The position numbers were made by a program, and so were the translations under genes. This document shows, in pieces, positions 1 through 14,539 of a stretch of 64,000 nt of DNA; within the stretch, counting starts at the first letter, position 1; each line of letters begins with the position of its first letter. Below the pieces are notes generated by a model. It saw only the letters and a list, made by a program, of their open reading frames with translations. It did not search any database and was not told the DNA's origin. The stretch covers positions 55,101,812 to 55,165,811 of the forward strand of contig CM049314.1 in assembly GCA_026874595.1 (NCBI GenBank), in the 5' to 3' direction. The stretch comes from Sipunculus nudus (taxonomy: Eukaryota; Annelida; Sipuncula; Golfingiida; Sipunculidae).

Positions 1-1362
1 GTCCCTCCGGAAATATTTTCTAATGTTAAAAGCCTATATTCCTTTACGTTACATCAAATATTTATGCTGCAAAATCAGACGGGCAAATGTACATGTGTGT
101 TCTCTGCTGAGGTTTAATTTTGACATTCGGCAGTCGTGAGTAAGTATTTGTTCAGCAGCATTCCATACATTCCAGACACTAATAATGAGTGCACCAATTT
201 GCAGCAGTAATTAGTTCAATTTTCAGCCAGCAGATGTCACTCAATTTAATGTAACTCAATGCACAAAGTTTGAAAATTATATACTACTCAAGTAACAAAA
301 TAGCTTTTTGTTATCACACATACTTTTGTTGATGAAAATTTGCCAAAACCAATCAAAGGGAATATAAACCTTTAACAACCAAAGCGGGATTTTTACAATG
401 GGTAGTTTCACATGCTCTCATCAGGTGGCAGCAATCGACACCGACCAAGCTGATATAATGGCGCATTCGAAAAGATTAAACTGGTTTCGGCCACTTCAGG
501 AAAACCATCGACTTAACAATAGCGAAACCAAAACTGGCTTTGGCGAAACTGCGAAACCATCTCCGGAGAAAGATAGTGGTGCAATTTCGTCAATTATTTT
601 ATTAATTGATACCTCTGATGCCTGTTAAATAAGCAATGATTGAGATATAAACATTCATCACGGAGGTGTTTTGAATTCAACATTACCATGTATAGGTAAA
701 GATGAGACGCACGTATCCTGTACGTCCATGTCGTCAGACACGTAGACATGTTGTAAGAAGCAGAAAACTATTTTCATCATAACTGAATATATATTTGCCA
801 GTCACAATTAATAATGCTGTCACTTGGTCTCAAAGTGCCCAGGCATGGATCTCTAACTTTTGAGAAAATTTTCATCATTACTTTATTTAATTAATGATAA
901 ATAATTTACGAAGTTATCAGTATTTTCTATTCTAACCGAGACCGTCCACTAAATAATACAAGGTTAAACAATACAGAACCGGTTTTTCCGGAAACGAACC
1001 AGTTTTGAATTTTCGAGTGGGCTCTAATTTTTATAGAACAAGACCGAGTCCACTGGATAAGGATATATTTTAACGTGCTCTCACCACTGCTTGTGCAGTT
1101 GTAAATGAACATTGGGTAGTTCTGAAATACAAATTTTCGTCCCATTACAGACTGAAACCTCACTTTTTTACCCATCACTAACCTCAAGGTTATACACTAT
1201 ATAATTGGTTTTTGTATGAGGTTGCATACATTGTTATATTTCAGTAATTATTGCATATATGTAAAGGGTATTCCCGGCAAAACACCATTTCTCCCGTTGT
1301 GAGAGGATTCAGAGACAATGAGAGACGCAAGGCAGTGATATATATACAAGTGTGTTTATTCG

Positions 1363-1365
<3 letters not shown>

Positions 1366-1406
<41 letters not shown>
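1366..1406. repeat. (AT)n microsatellite
   Basis: Uninterrupted AT dinucleotide run of about 41 bp. It directly precedes the first copy of the 60-bp direct repeat. Confidence 0.95.
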
Positions 1407-1427
1407 AATGATCCAAACAGGCATTCC

Positions 1428-1485
1428 TGTCAAGCACAAACAGATAAGTTATCAGTTTTTGTGTCACGAGACTCAAAACAGCATT
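1428..1485 (+). repeat. 60-bp dispersed direct repeat, copy 1
   Basis: Shares cctg(t/a)caagcacaaa, taagtt.tcag and gtgtcacgagact...cagcatt with 1785-1844, in the same order and orientation, about 357 bp apart. Confidence 0.8.
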
Positions 1486-1784
1486 AATAAAAATTATATT
1501 TACAGTTCATTTGTGGTTCAAAATACGATCAACTGCTTGATTATCTACTCAAATAGTATGCATTCAAGTACGTGTGTATCAGTTAAGCTAGAAAACATAT
1601 GAATTACATGTATTAAACAAATATAGGTACACTTGTAGATGCAAGATATTACATGTGTACAACAATATATATTTACCAGTGGGGTTATAAATGTAATGTA
1701 AACCCACTCTACACGATACTGATATACTAGTACTGAAAGTAACAAATTGGTTAAATATTAAGAGTTTAGCAAAAAGACTCCCTA

Positions 1785-1844
1785 CCTGACAAGCACAAAA
1801 AGACAAGTGATAAGTTCTCAGTGTCACGAGACTGAGGCAGCATT
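1785..1844 (+). repeat. 60-bp dispersed direct repeat, copy 2
   Basis: Second copy of the sequence at 1428-1485, diverged by several substitutions and small indels. The intervening sequence is unrelated AT-rich DNA. Confidence 0.8.
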
Positions 1845-2897
1845 TCTGGCCGATCCGTGTCATTGTCCGTACAGAAACAACAGAAGCAAATTAACATAAA
1901 ACAGTTCTCCTAGTGGAAAGCAACGAGGGACCAAGCAAATTAGGCAAATGCGAGGCAATTCTAAACCAAATATACATGATAATAATATAAAACTTTCTCG
2001 GAGTCGTCACATCTATTTTGTCCTATTTCCTTTTATACTTATACTTAATAATCCTATTCATAATCACATTTTAAACCTTGCAATTAAAAAGCCTCTGTGA
2101 TTTAATGATCCTGCCCCCTTGGCCTTCAATCGCTTTTATAGATCGCCCCGTGATGCCTAATTTTATGCTGACGAGGAGAGCTTGATTCCGAAATTCTGAA
2201 GTTCCAAAATTTCCTTAAAACATACAGTGACTGGATGTCAGACCGAAACCAAGAGAATAAGAACGTTCGGTCCTAAACCAATACCTAGACCAATGGATCC
2301 TACGCTCTTTACACAGCGCTTTACCCATAGGCCAACTACCTATATCGTAAGCGCTGTTTGTTATGACCTTGTATCCTGAATCTCTACACCAGAGGGGAGC
2401 ACGGTATTTTGGTCCAATCAAATGAGACCTTGTGCTGAAGACACGTGGTTTACCAGCCAAGCGAGGAATACACGGAGCCTATTTTGTTCATTTCGTTTTG
2501 AGTGTCAGCTCATCGCCCTGGCGACCGTTTGAACAGGCCACAGGCTCCGAGAGAATTGCCCCACGCTCCGAGAGAATAGCCCCTCACGTGGTTTCTGGGC
2601 GGAGCCTGATGCCTGTTTGTTTCAGCAGACAGGCCCATGTGCACCACTTGGTGTTTAAGTGCATCATAAACGGTCAAAGCAGGCAGCGCAAAAATCTGTA
2701 GCTTCTGTAGAAGTGCAAGATTTCCGCTGCCTCGGGAGCGTAAGGGATCCGAGAACGAGACCACTAGGTTTACCCGAATATACCATTGTCTAACTTGTAT
2801 CGGGTCCATATTCCGTAAATTATCACTATAAGTGGACTCTTAATAAGCAGTTTACCAACAGACAAACAAGCAGTGTCGGCATAAAAGCCATTTTTGT

Positions 2898-2912
2898 GGG
2901 GGGGGGGGGGGG
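2898..2912 (+). repeat. G15 homopolymer
   Basis: Fifteen consecutive G in AT-rich surroundings. Confidence 0.9.
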
Positions 2913-5675
2913 TTTGTTGTTGCATTGCAAGGTACTTGTTTTATGGTACTTTATACTAAAAGAATTTCTTGAATGTTTGCCTGGTGACAAGGATCAGGAC
3001 CAAGACTAGGATCTCCGAGACCAAGACCAGCAAACGCGTAGAGATACCTTTCTGGAGTTTAGATCTCTAACCACTGGCGCCTGAAAAAATAACTGTCTTT
3101 TACTGGTGGCTGATGTGTAAGTGGTTAAGTTGTAGAAAGGTTTTGTTTCTGCATTTGACCTTGACAGACTGCTTGTGTAATGTGTTTTGAAACTATTTTC
3201 AACGAACGGGCCTTTGTTTATGACTTTAAATATGTGGGGGATCTGGGCCAATGTGGTTCATGCTGTGCAAACAAACATGCAGATTAAATATATTTGCCAA
3301 TCTTGTTCTTGAACTTTCTCATGTGTTTTATTATTTACATAATACCTGTTTTTTTATTTTGCACTTTAACACCAGTTTAGTTTCATAGACAGATAGCTAT
3401 GCAAAGTCTTCTACTGGATAGATGCTGATAGATGCTGCTGCATCAGCAAAAAATGTCGAATTCCTCAGGCTGTACGGGAAAATATGGATAACTAACTCTT
3501 TACGACAGAATTATAACTTACAAAGCTGTTGTCCTATGTACTACTTCTGTTCTGAAGCCGCTCTTTTGTTCATCTACAGGTACCTTTGCAATAACATTTT
3601 TATTTTCTCCCTCTTTTTTTCCGTTTTGGAATTCAGATCAAACTTTTCGCATGTTGTTATGGTTTTGTATGTGAGTAAACACAGTATATGTGAATCTAAT
3701 TACCGCAACAATACTGCGTGACCAGGTGTCCGATCATCCGACAATTCCAAAACAAGGCTAAGAAATATGGGAGAATAAACGCAGTCGTAACACCGATTTG
3801 AAAATCCTGCTTTGTGAGGTTGCGCGGTACCTCCACCAGGTTGCGTGCACGCTATGTTTATGGTTTGAGCCACTGATTGGGTACGGTGCAAGTGTATTTT
3901 CACTTGTGCACAGCAGTAAGCAAACGGTTTTAGAATGAAAAATTGGGAGATACCATAATATTTTAAGGAGAATACACTACTTAATGTAAACTTTACATAC
4001 CTGGTATATGTGAATAGGTCCCTTTTAAACTTATTTAGTTTCGATCCAAACTCCAAAGTTTATGATTAAATTTTCAAAGATAATTACGTTGTTTTCCACG
4101 ATAGTAGTTGATGTATAATCTAACTTTGTGATATTTTAAGATTTTAAGTTAAAAAAAACTCAGTCCATCACTATGGCTAATGTGTTACTGTTATGAAAAA
4201 AGGCTTTTGTTAGCAATGTATGTATGCAAAAACTGAAGTGCAAGAAAACGTTGAGATATCTGTGAAAGAGGAGCGTACCCAGAAGACCGCTCTTAGTTCT
4301 TGAATTATCCGATAGATGTAGCCTCCGTTCGTTGACATCCCAACCTATTTTCTGATGCCGTGATGGTGTACCTACTGTTATGCCTATGGCTATAATTCTC
4401 GTTATTTATAAACCATTTAAGACAAAGTTGTGTTACGTGCAACATAATTTTTTACCTGCGTAATGGTGAAATTATAAAATATGACCATGCTGTCTCGCAC
4501 AGCTTGCCGTAAAATTATGAAAGGCTTTATAAGAACATGCAATAATTAATATAGTTCGCTGGATTATTGTTTACCGTAAATTTCAATATATACAAAGTAT
4601 TTCCCCGTATTTATTCATAATTCCTTGATTGAGTCTCAGATTCTTTTACCTCGCCCACAGCATTCTTAAACTGTAATTATATGGTTACAGTTTTGCAAAA
4701 CACATATACTGCCACATGGTACTGTAGTTCGACCAAAATGCTCTATATATATAACGTATATGTTTAACAAATTGATAAAATAACCACCAATGATCACCGT
4801 TTTTTTTTTCCTCTTAGATTCAGACAACTTGACAGTTTGAAACAAACATACATGAATATATATGATTGATATATAACGAATATATATTTTTGTTGGTGGA
4901 CACATGCATGCCATATGGGAATGTTCAGTGAGGGTATATATAAATTGACATTATATGTGATAGTTTCATATCACATTTAATATAAGGATATATATTATTG
5001 TATATACACAATAAATCTCGCACTTATGGAATTACTTATCATATTATGGAAACTCATTATATTCTTTATGACAATAGTTACGTCTGCATTTTCGTCAACT
5101 TCTGAGGCTCACATGCGTCATATCTCACACTGAAAGTCCATGGAAAACACTGAATATAATATAATCCAATATGAAATGATAATCAGTTTTATTAATAACT
5201 ATGGTTTTCATTGACTTGCGAGGCTTTTATTTTTGTTTTACACAAATAAATATTAACAATACTAACAATACAAATTAAACTCTATCGAAATTTCCCGTTT
5301 GTTTTCTTGGATACACTCATATATGCAGTCATCAAATTAATCGTTTTCATATACGTATACCAATGAGGTAACATGTATATGCAGGTCTTAACCTCCTTGC
5401 GTCTACGTATTGCTACGAGAGATGTCTGCTATATGTTTACTTTCACGTGCGTGCATGTATTTCTCCTGTATAGTGCGTGCATTCTTATAGTCCATGCGTA
5501 TACAACCTTTGAACTTTGACAGTTTTATTATATATGTGTGTGTGTATTGTTATTGTTCCCATTATATATACTTTTTGCAGATTCAGAGGTTATATATTGA
5601 ATGCATATATATCAATATAACACCCTGCAGATATCCTTTGAAAATATCAACTTATAAATACGTGTTATTTCTTTA

Positions 5676-5677
<2 letters not shown>

Positions 5678-5728
<51 letters not shown>
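5678..5728. repeat. (AT)n microsatellite
   Basis: AT run with one short interruption (ttt) near its right end. Confidence 0.95.
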
Positions 5729-8372
5729 CATGAATCCTTTTTCTTCTAATCCCAGGCGGTATATACCGGCATACAGATATACGTATTTTCCTTTATATTT
5801 CCCAGTTACATGTATTTATTTGGAACCTGCTCGATATTTAATTTTAAGGGTCTGTTAAAACAAACATCCACTATAAGCAAATAATTTATAAAATTATGCA
5901 GTATATGCACATATTTTACAAGGGAAACTGGTCATATGTTATTAATTTAAAACTGCTTGTCGGCTGCACACGCAAAAACACCATGATGATGTTACCCTAT
6001 ATAGAAAGGATCTTGCATGGCCCGTACCACCCACATACTCAAAATTTATTATGCTAATAAGAGCTATACCCTGTATAATGGCGGTTATATTATATGTTTA
6101 TATTTGAGTTCATATATATTCTTATGCGCAGTGTTCACCATAAAATGTTATTCAAGGTTGTTGGAATATATTAATGATCATGTATAAAATTATATTAATT
6201 TTATGTGATGGGTCCGGGAAAATTTTACACGGCTGGTATTATATATAATATGTGGTTATACATAGAGACAGCAAGCTCTAATAAATATGGAGATAAGGCA
6301 TATTGATGTTCTTTTCATGTTACTTTTTGTAATTATATAATTTTTATGTATACCTACACTGAAAATTGACACCCTCCATGCAGACAGAAGAGCATCGATG
6401 TATCTTTACAAATACAGAAGGTGAATGCAATGTGAATCCTGAGAGAGTTGGAAAATGACTATAATTGTGACGGAGGGTCGAAAAGCCTTATATATTAATT
6501 CAAAATGATCGTGTATGTGTTTAATTTAAAACACATTATTCAGAATATGAAGATCTATATAAGTTAATGAAATATATAAATATATATACATGTATATATG
6601 TATATATATATCATAATCGAGTGTGCTAATTATTAATTCTATTAATTATTAATACCAGTACTCAGGAAAACGGAAAATTTACTACAGCAGTATACACTGA
6701 TTATCTAAAACATAATTTTTTTTGTTTGTTTTCATGATCCTTTGATAAAACGATATAATTATTTTTTTTTTACTTTCAGTATTGAATTTTTTTTTTTAAT
6801 TTGACAAGACACTGAATTCTCATTCCGAAGTATATATGAACATTGCCCCAGCCAAAAGATTGGCATTTTTGTTTTTGTTAATACCGAACACTGAATATAA
6901 TATCAATGAGCTCATTTTATCGTCAGAATACACGATTGTACCGGTCATCGTGATAAACAATGTATTATGTTAATTGGGTGCATATATATTCGCATCCAAT
7001 GGATCAGAATTCATTTCAGTTTTTAGATAACATCATATTGAAATGGAAATCATGGAAACTCTGGTATTAACTTCCCAGCAAATGCACACATGTATACCTA
7101 AATGCTAGCTTGAACTTTCGCGAAGGCTGTTTGTATATAGTCACCACAGATATACAGGAACAGGTAAATAACGTGTGTTAATTGAAATCGAAACGTTAAT
7201 TATCGACTTTTTAATTGACAAAAGAACACTTATATACTTATTATTCATTCGTTCTAAACTTACAGTTAGCGAGTTTTGCATATAAAAAATATACAGTCAT
7301 GAAGTAAGCATTTCGCACGGTAATGTTTCGGACTTGTCCCAGAAATGCATGTTGTGAAATATTCAGTTCAGGCTCCATTAATATTACCTTTAGCCTGTTA
7401 CTTTAAGACCTGTTGTTAGATGCACATTTTTTAAAGCTATATAAATGTTCTGTATGATGCGGTTTATGAAACCTTGTGGACTTTCCAAACAAGCGTGGTT
7501 TCTTAATTCAAATTTTTTATTGCTTTTCTATTTTTTTTTTTTTTTTAATTTTTAAGTCGACATTTCCAAGCCATTCAATGTTTATTTTAAGTTTTATATT
7601 TTTAACTGAAGTAAATTGGAAGTCGTATGTCAATCAATATTTAAAAAAAGTCCTTTATTCATTTAACTCTCAAACTTAAACAACCTATATACTATAAGTT
7701 TAAGGATAACACTTTATGGGTGGGGGCTATTTTAGCGCGATGCCCGTTGTATATTTATAATGCATTTTGGAATAATAGCTTTTTATGGTAGCACATTAAA
7801 TTATTTAAAATTATTTTAAAATCTATAGGCAATATCGGCCAATATCGTAATAAAAAAAGGATTCATATATCATCACGTAGATTAAATATATACTCAGCTT
7901 TCAAAATGTGTACTTTTCAAGGGATACATGCAGAGCAGTATACCTTGTGAGGAGAAACTGCGGGGGAAAATGACAAATTATAATGATAATGTGACATGTT
8001 ATAAAAGTCATCCGTTTCTACCACATTGTAAAACCCAGCCATTTAAAAAAAAAAAAACACAAAATTAAATAATTCATGCAATTTTTAATGATTAAAATCA
8101 TAAATTAATTGTTTTTGTGAAATAACTAATAACGGATCCAAGGGATGCCCAATTTAACGAGCAAAATCCCTCCCACGCTAAACACCCACGGTTGTTATAC
8201 ATACTTACGACATTTTTTTTTATTTCATTGAGAAAATGTGAAGGGAGTTAGGTTAAATATGGTAAACCATGTTGCAAGACTTATGGATGTGTGGGGAGGG
8301 TGGGTGGAGGCGGGAAGTCACTGTCACCCTCCCCGATTATTTAAGGAATTAAATTGAGCCCTGACACACCCA

Positions 8373-8375
<3 letters not shown>

Positions 8376-8438
<63 letters not shown>
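8376..8438. repeat. (AT)n microsatellite
   Basis: Perfect AT run of about 63 bp. Confidence 0.95.
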
Positions 8439-8439
<1 letters not shown>

Positions 8440-9274
8440 TGTATACATGTTTGGTTTGGACGGAATCGATCAAATTTTGTTCTTATTGAAAATGAAGAAA
8501 AAAATCTTCATAAAATTGTGTGCAATATTTTATTCCAGATTTTCAATACTCCTCATACACTCATACATGTTCTCGGTAGCTAAGATATTTCACGGTGAAT
8601 CGTGATTCTTGGCATATATTAATACATCATCAATAGATACACCATGAAGTGTGTTTATGGAATATATTGATATGTATAACTGTCTTGTTTCAGGTAAGCT
8701 ACACATACAGACACATGCACACACATATATAGTACTGCATAAAGCATTAAATTGAAAAGTAAATTGGAGATCTGAGGGCTGTGTTAATGGGTTTTTGTGC
8801 CGAAGCTCCAGCAAAAATAAAAGATTCTTCAACCAACCATGCACATTGTACAGAAAATGCACATTTTAAATTACTAAACACGGGCCCGATATACATAAAT
8901 ATATATGTTTGTGTGTGTATACCATTATTATATACATTTTAACAGATATATAACGAACATTGGAAATTATATATACACGTATCTATAGGTGATTGTGTTT
9001 CATATTTATATTTTATACAAACAGACTAATTATGATGAGTCGTTTACGTAATTATATGTCATAACTATAGTTAAATCTGTAAAATAAATTTGTTATAAAT
9101 TTTGTCACAGTAAAAAAATTGCATGGTTATATAATAATCGAAATCAGGTGGTATAACTTATAATAAGTTCAGTATTATAGTAAAATCATAGCAGTGAAAA
9201 AGTTCACTTCTCTTGGTTATTTTATAAACCAAACATTTTATATAAGATGTTCAGCAAAAGTATTGTCCAGACGC

Positions 9275-9410
9275 AATGACCGCTGCCGCATGTGTAATGC
9301 ACAATGCCGTTCCACGCCGCGTTCACTGCGGGCCACACGACAGCTTCCGGCCATTACCGCCATTAGTTCAGCGGTGGTCGTCTGCCATTGTGTCCGGGTA
9401 AAGTTGTCGT
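9275..9410. other. GC-rich island of unknown function
   Basis: About 135 bp of markedly GC-rich, CpG-containing, non-repetitive sequence inside very AT-rich DNA. Open frames exist on both strands (a + strand frame from 9194, a minus-strand frame with ATG) but none resembles a known protein. Could be regulatory or an unrecognised exon. Confidence 0.3.
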
Positions 9411-10021
9411 AAAAGTTATGGTCGTTACATTCTTTGATGTAACATATCTGACCATCAGCTTCCGTTTTGTTTTTATATTGGAATTCACTTCCTTCACTTT
9501 ATATATTTTCTTAAATGCATGCCCATATATTTCTTTATTTTATAATATACTTTTATAGCCCTCCGTACATTTAAAAGTGTCCTTTGAAGGGTGTCATAAT
9601 TAGATTGTCCTCATACTGATAGCCGCATGAGCGACACTGTATATGCTGGACTGAAGGATTAATAAGATAATATAAAAGGCTTCAAAGCATGGGTGCATGC
9701 ATGCTTTAATTCTCCGAAATTTTTGTGTAAAATGATTCCATCATGTCCCGGCCATTATATATGTATCCCCATTTGTATACATGTGAAATTCAACTTTTAA
9801 TAAAGGCTTTTCAGGGACCGTATTCACTCCAATATTCACTCGATTATTTTATTATGACAGTCGACAATCGGTCTATATTTAGGAATGTATTTGACACAAT
9901 TCTATAAAGTATGACCTTAATGATATGTGTTCTTAATTAAATCATGCATGCTGTTCGACAAATATATTTAGGACAACAGATATAATCAATAATTTCTCAA
10001 TGTTGTCACCCAAACACATGT

Positions 10022-10078
<57 letters not shown>
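10022..10078. repeat. (AT)n microsatellite
   Basis: AT run interrupted by a ttt in the middle. Confidence 0.95.
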
Positions 10079-10081
<3 letters not shown>

Positions 10082-12738
10082 AATTAAATATATTATTTAT
10101 AAAGATATTCATTTATATTATTTTACACTCACCCGAATAGAAAGATTTGGCAAACCTGTCTATTTATACATCAGTATCCTATACCTTTCCTTTGTGTGCA
10201 AATTCACTGGACAAAAAATAAAATAAAATTAATTATTGGTAATTTTTTAAACACTTAGAAAATGTTGTGCACAAGGCTGCATAATTGTTTTGTATTTTGT
10301 TTATAAATATAAACGGGAATATTTATAAAAATTATCGATATATAATAACAGATATCCCATTAATCTATGTCATTAATTGCATCTTGTCTAAACGGGGATA
10401 CTCCAGGAATAGATGTCAGTCGTGATTTAACTAATAATTAGTTATTAGGCACTAATTACCACTGTGAGAACAGCCCTCTCAGTATTAATTAGATATATGT
10501 TTACTTTATATCACTCATCTTAATTCGTGACTGCATGAACTCGAGTCACGGTGTCATGCAGTTTCAGAATACTTTGCCGTGCACGTTTAATACAGGACTG
10601 TTAATTTAGTTATTCAATTCAACAACTCTTGATTTATTCAATCATATTAAAAAAATATTATTATTGATATTATTACACTGGTATTGCGATTGAAAATCAC
10701 AGTCATTTTGAAATATAGTAAAGGTCTATTAGTATAGTCCAATCACAATATGCATACTAAACTGCAGATACATATTTGATTTTTGGAATTTAAACAATAT
10801 ATTACAAAATAATTAACTGCATGAATCCGTAGCCATGGTTTTGATCTGATGTTCTGATAGTCAAGATTCTCCAGAACTGGAGACATTTAGCACCACACAC
10901 ATGGGCCATTCGTTAAATCCGATGCAAATTTTGTTGGCGAGGAAACGCTATAGCGAATTTTATCAAATTTGACTTATACTTATCACAATAATATGGATAG
11001 TGATCTAGTAACCTGTATATATATATATATAGTACTTGCTTTCAAAACGTTTTATATGCCCACATTTGCATCAGGCATAAATTTAGGATGATAATGATGT
11101 TATCGGCAGTAGACATAACATTTCGCCGTCAAATGGTTAAAGTCATATTATTTTTATTTTTTATGTTAGATATATGATCATTCTAACAATTATCAGCATG
11201 TTTCATTGTCATTACTATATTCACATTTTGATGATAACGGCGATTGCTTATTTTGTAAAAACGCTGTATACAGAACTATATATCCACCAGTCTGTAAACA
11301 CTTGTAGGTTTGTTTATGGTATGTTTTGTTACAAAATAATCGTTAAGTCTCACAAGTAAAAATAGTTTACTGTGGGACGGGCGAGGAGTTAGAAATTTTA
11401 TTCGTTGTCGGACCGATGATGCACAGATGACGCACAGATCCCCGGAGACATCACATATGACAAAGTGGACTATGATAATCCAGAGCGCTCAACGTTTCAT
11501 TTACAACACCATTAAAACTATCTGGCCACGGCGATTACAGGCGTCTCATTCATTTAGAAAAGCTTCACCAGCCATAGAGACGGGGAATTACGCCACAGTC
11601 TCTTTCTTCTCTCATGAATCACGCGGGCAAATAACCATCAATCAAAACGCGTAGCTCCGCCCATTTCACATTCAGCAGACGACAAGCGCCTGGAGTGACG
11701 TAGAGGGATGACATGGGCCCGGCTATGCTCAGATAGATGGCATCTCGCCACACAAGTCATTTTTCATTCACGCTTATTGAGTTTAGCACACAGTTTCTCA
11801 GGTACAGAGGGACTACAGTTCCTTCTTAGCCGGCCAGGTGTTGGATAAGTCGAATTTAAGGCAAGGCGAGCCTGTATTACCGTTGGAGGGACGCTGAGAG
11901 CATGCACTGGCCGCGGAATTCTTTCACCTGTGTGTGTGTTTTTGATTGAAGTAACCCCGCGTCGATTGGGGGTGGTAAGGAAAGTACAGCACTCAGGAAC
12001 ACAACTAACCCATATATCATAGAGGGGAGTGAGGCAAAGAGATTCATAACGCCATACCCCTGTTTAAATGCCGCTATCATGGGCACAGGGTAAGATATTT
12101 TGCCATAGGAACATCTTAAGGAACTTGCAGTGTTTAACATTCGCTCTATGAGTTAGCAGATCGTCAGCTGAGAGTGGCCGGCGAAATAACCCAAACGTCA
12201 AGGCTTGAGATGTGACGGAACTTTCGTCAGCGTGTACGTGACGCATGGGTCGACCGCGAGGAACGTTGTGTTACTTTTAATTTTTAGACAACCATTGAAA
12301 TTCATTTATATAAAAAAAGTGGAGGCCTTCTCTGAGAGGCATTCTAAATATTGTATATAGACGGCAGGGGGCTGGGACCGGCATGTATTGAGGTGTACCA
12401 AAAGACAAGACATCGTCGAAATGATGATTATCACGTGCTGCTCAAGACTTCATTTGATAGGTTTCCTTGTACTGCTGTTGGGACTGCCCAGTATAGCCAT
12501 CCAATGGATGTAAGTAACCATCGAATGCAAACATACACAATATTCATTACATAACTATATACATAATCGAACAATATACGTAAGATCTACAAATACACAT
12601 GTATACAAATATACATTTACATGTATGACGCTAACACACCCATACCCTCAAACACACACACATATATATATATATATTAGATTATAGATTATATGCATTG
12701 TATGCGTGTAATCTATGTATATACATATACATTTTAAA

Positions 12739-12739
<1 letters not shown>

Positions 12740-12795
<56 letters not shown>
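12740..12795. repeat. (AT)n microsatellite
   Basis: Perfect AT run; a second, interrupted run follows at 12908-12948. Confidence 0.95.
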
Positions 12796-12796
<1 letters not shown>

Positions 12797-12907
12797 CATT
12801 TCAGAGGATTAATATGAAGACCGATCAATATACGTTCAGAGTAATACATGTATATAGCAAGACATCTCAATGTTTGTAATGTGACATATCAAAAAGAGTC
12901 CAATGCC

Positions 12908-12941
<34 letters not shown>

Positions 12942-12948
12942 CATATAT
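12908..12948. repeat. (AT)n microsatellite, interrupted
   Basis: AT run with single G and C interruptions that leave a self-complementary right part. Confidence 0.9.
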
Positions 12949-13510
12949 GATTGGGGTATACATAAAAATACATTATGTGTATATGAAAGCTGTCATGCAC
13001 ATTGCATATTGAAACTGCATATTAGTATGTATCTCTGAAAATGGAAAAGAAAAAGGTCTTTAATTTTTTTTCTTCTCATTGAGAACTAAGGTTTGTTACC
13101 CACAATACATTCCAACTGCTAGGACAGGTTACAAAACACAAGCTATATATGTAGAGTCGGTAACCTTGGTTATGAGGCACTAGCACGTAACACTAGCTTC
13201 TGTTTTACTATAACACCGGCTGTTTTTTTATTCCCTGTACACTCAGGTCGGGAATAATTTGCTAGTCTGTCTGCTAAAGCTCATGATATGTCAGCTTCCA
13301 TTATTGGTATGCCGTGCTTTTACTGTATACAGATTCCCGAAAAGGGTTTTTGTACACACTCATAAAAGATCACCTAAACCCCAAACCTCCCCGTACACAG
13401 TATATACAGTTCAGCTGATGTATATGCATGCATGTGGGGTACCTCTTCAGTGTATAGTCGCCCAAATGTTCTTCCTCTCCCAATCGCTGTTTTAAATATA
13501 CATAACAGAG

Positions 13511-13512
<2 letters not shown>

Positions 13513-13560
<48 letters not shown>
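13513..13560. repeat. (AT)n-(TG)n compound microsatellite
   Basis: An AT run passes directly into about nine TG units. Confidence 0.95.
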
Positions 13561-13561
<1 letters not shown>

Positions 13562-13696
13562 CTTTAAGAAATTATCATACCATATTTATGCCGGAGTCTA
13601 TACACGGAATACTTCAATTAAGACGTTCATATATCCTTGATCTCGATATGAACCCCATGTAACACTGAAATTGATTTATTGTGTAATGTTTCAGTG

Positions 13697-13753
13697 ATAT
13701 ATATATATAAAGTTATATATATATATATATATATGATAAATATACTGCGTAGG

Positions 13754-13837
<84 letters not shown>

Positions 13838-13858
13838 AGAGAGGGAGAGAGAGAGAGA
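13697..13858. repeat. (AT)n-(GA)n compound microsatellite
   Basis: Several AT runs ending in a GA run (13804-13858) with occasional gggaga and aaaga variants. The AT-to-GA junction is the same type as at 29934 and 32996. Confidence 0.95.
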
Positions 13859-13908
13859 ATTAAAATTATTAGTTGCCTATATACATGTTAACTTTAATGA
13901 TCATATTA

Positions 13909-13923
13909 CCCCCCCCCCCCCCC
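13909..13923 (+). repeat. C15 homopolymer
   Basis: Fifteen consecutive C shortly after the AT-GA array. Confidence 0.9.
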
Positions 13924-14539
13924 GAAAATATTATCCAACACTAAACAATTACACAGTCAACTAAAATGATGAAACAACATTTTCTTGAAACATATATCCT
14001 GCCTGGTGATTGGTTTTGTGTATATATATATATAGTCTAGTCTATTAAACACGCAAGAGTCTTTCCCATTCAAACACAGCTTAAAGGCTGTTGAGGTGAA
14101 TTATCCGCATAAGTAAATCGTTTACCCTCTTGGCATGACTTGTGTGATTGTCTGCCAGGATGTTGACAAACTTTACTATTTGTATCTGTCAACATCATTC
14201 GCTTCCGTCACCTAACATAAATTGCAATTAGTGTAAAATTACAAACATCAGTTTGTGTAACACGGCAGTCTCCAGTACGCAAACACACTGTATACATATT
14301 TCCAGCCCCGAGGCGAAAATTATAAGGTACACGCAGTCATAGTTAGAAATCATGTACGCGTAATGACCTGTGCAGAGCCCAGCGACTTGTATCTGTTTCA
14401 GTGGTCCGCGTATTATATCCACTATACACGATTATATATTACGTGTATATATGCACTGGCGTAAGAAACATATAGACATGTAAACATAGGTGAGCATAGC
14501 CCTGTCCCTCAAATGCTCAATCTTCCTTTGACATTTTCG

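Larger units (their letters stand above)
1..8375. other. AT-rich non-coding region, far upstream of Wnt11
   Basis: No gene supported. Contains AT arrays at 1366-1406 and 5678-5728, a 60-bp direct duplication (1428/1785), a G15 run at 2898-2912 and a GC-richer patch at about 2430-2760 in which the short string ctccgagagaat occurs twice. The ATG-initiated frame at 398-628 has no family resemblance, and I do not call it. Confidence 0.5.

Noticed and set aside
398-628. ATG-initiated 76-residue frame
   Set aside because: No recognisable domain, no splice or promoter context, and low-complexity surroundings; not enough to call a gene.
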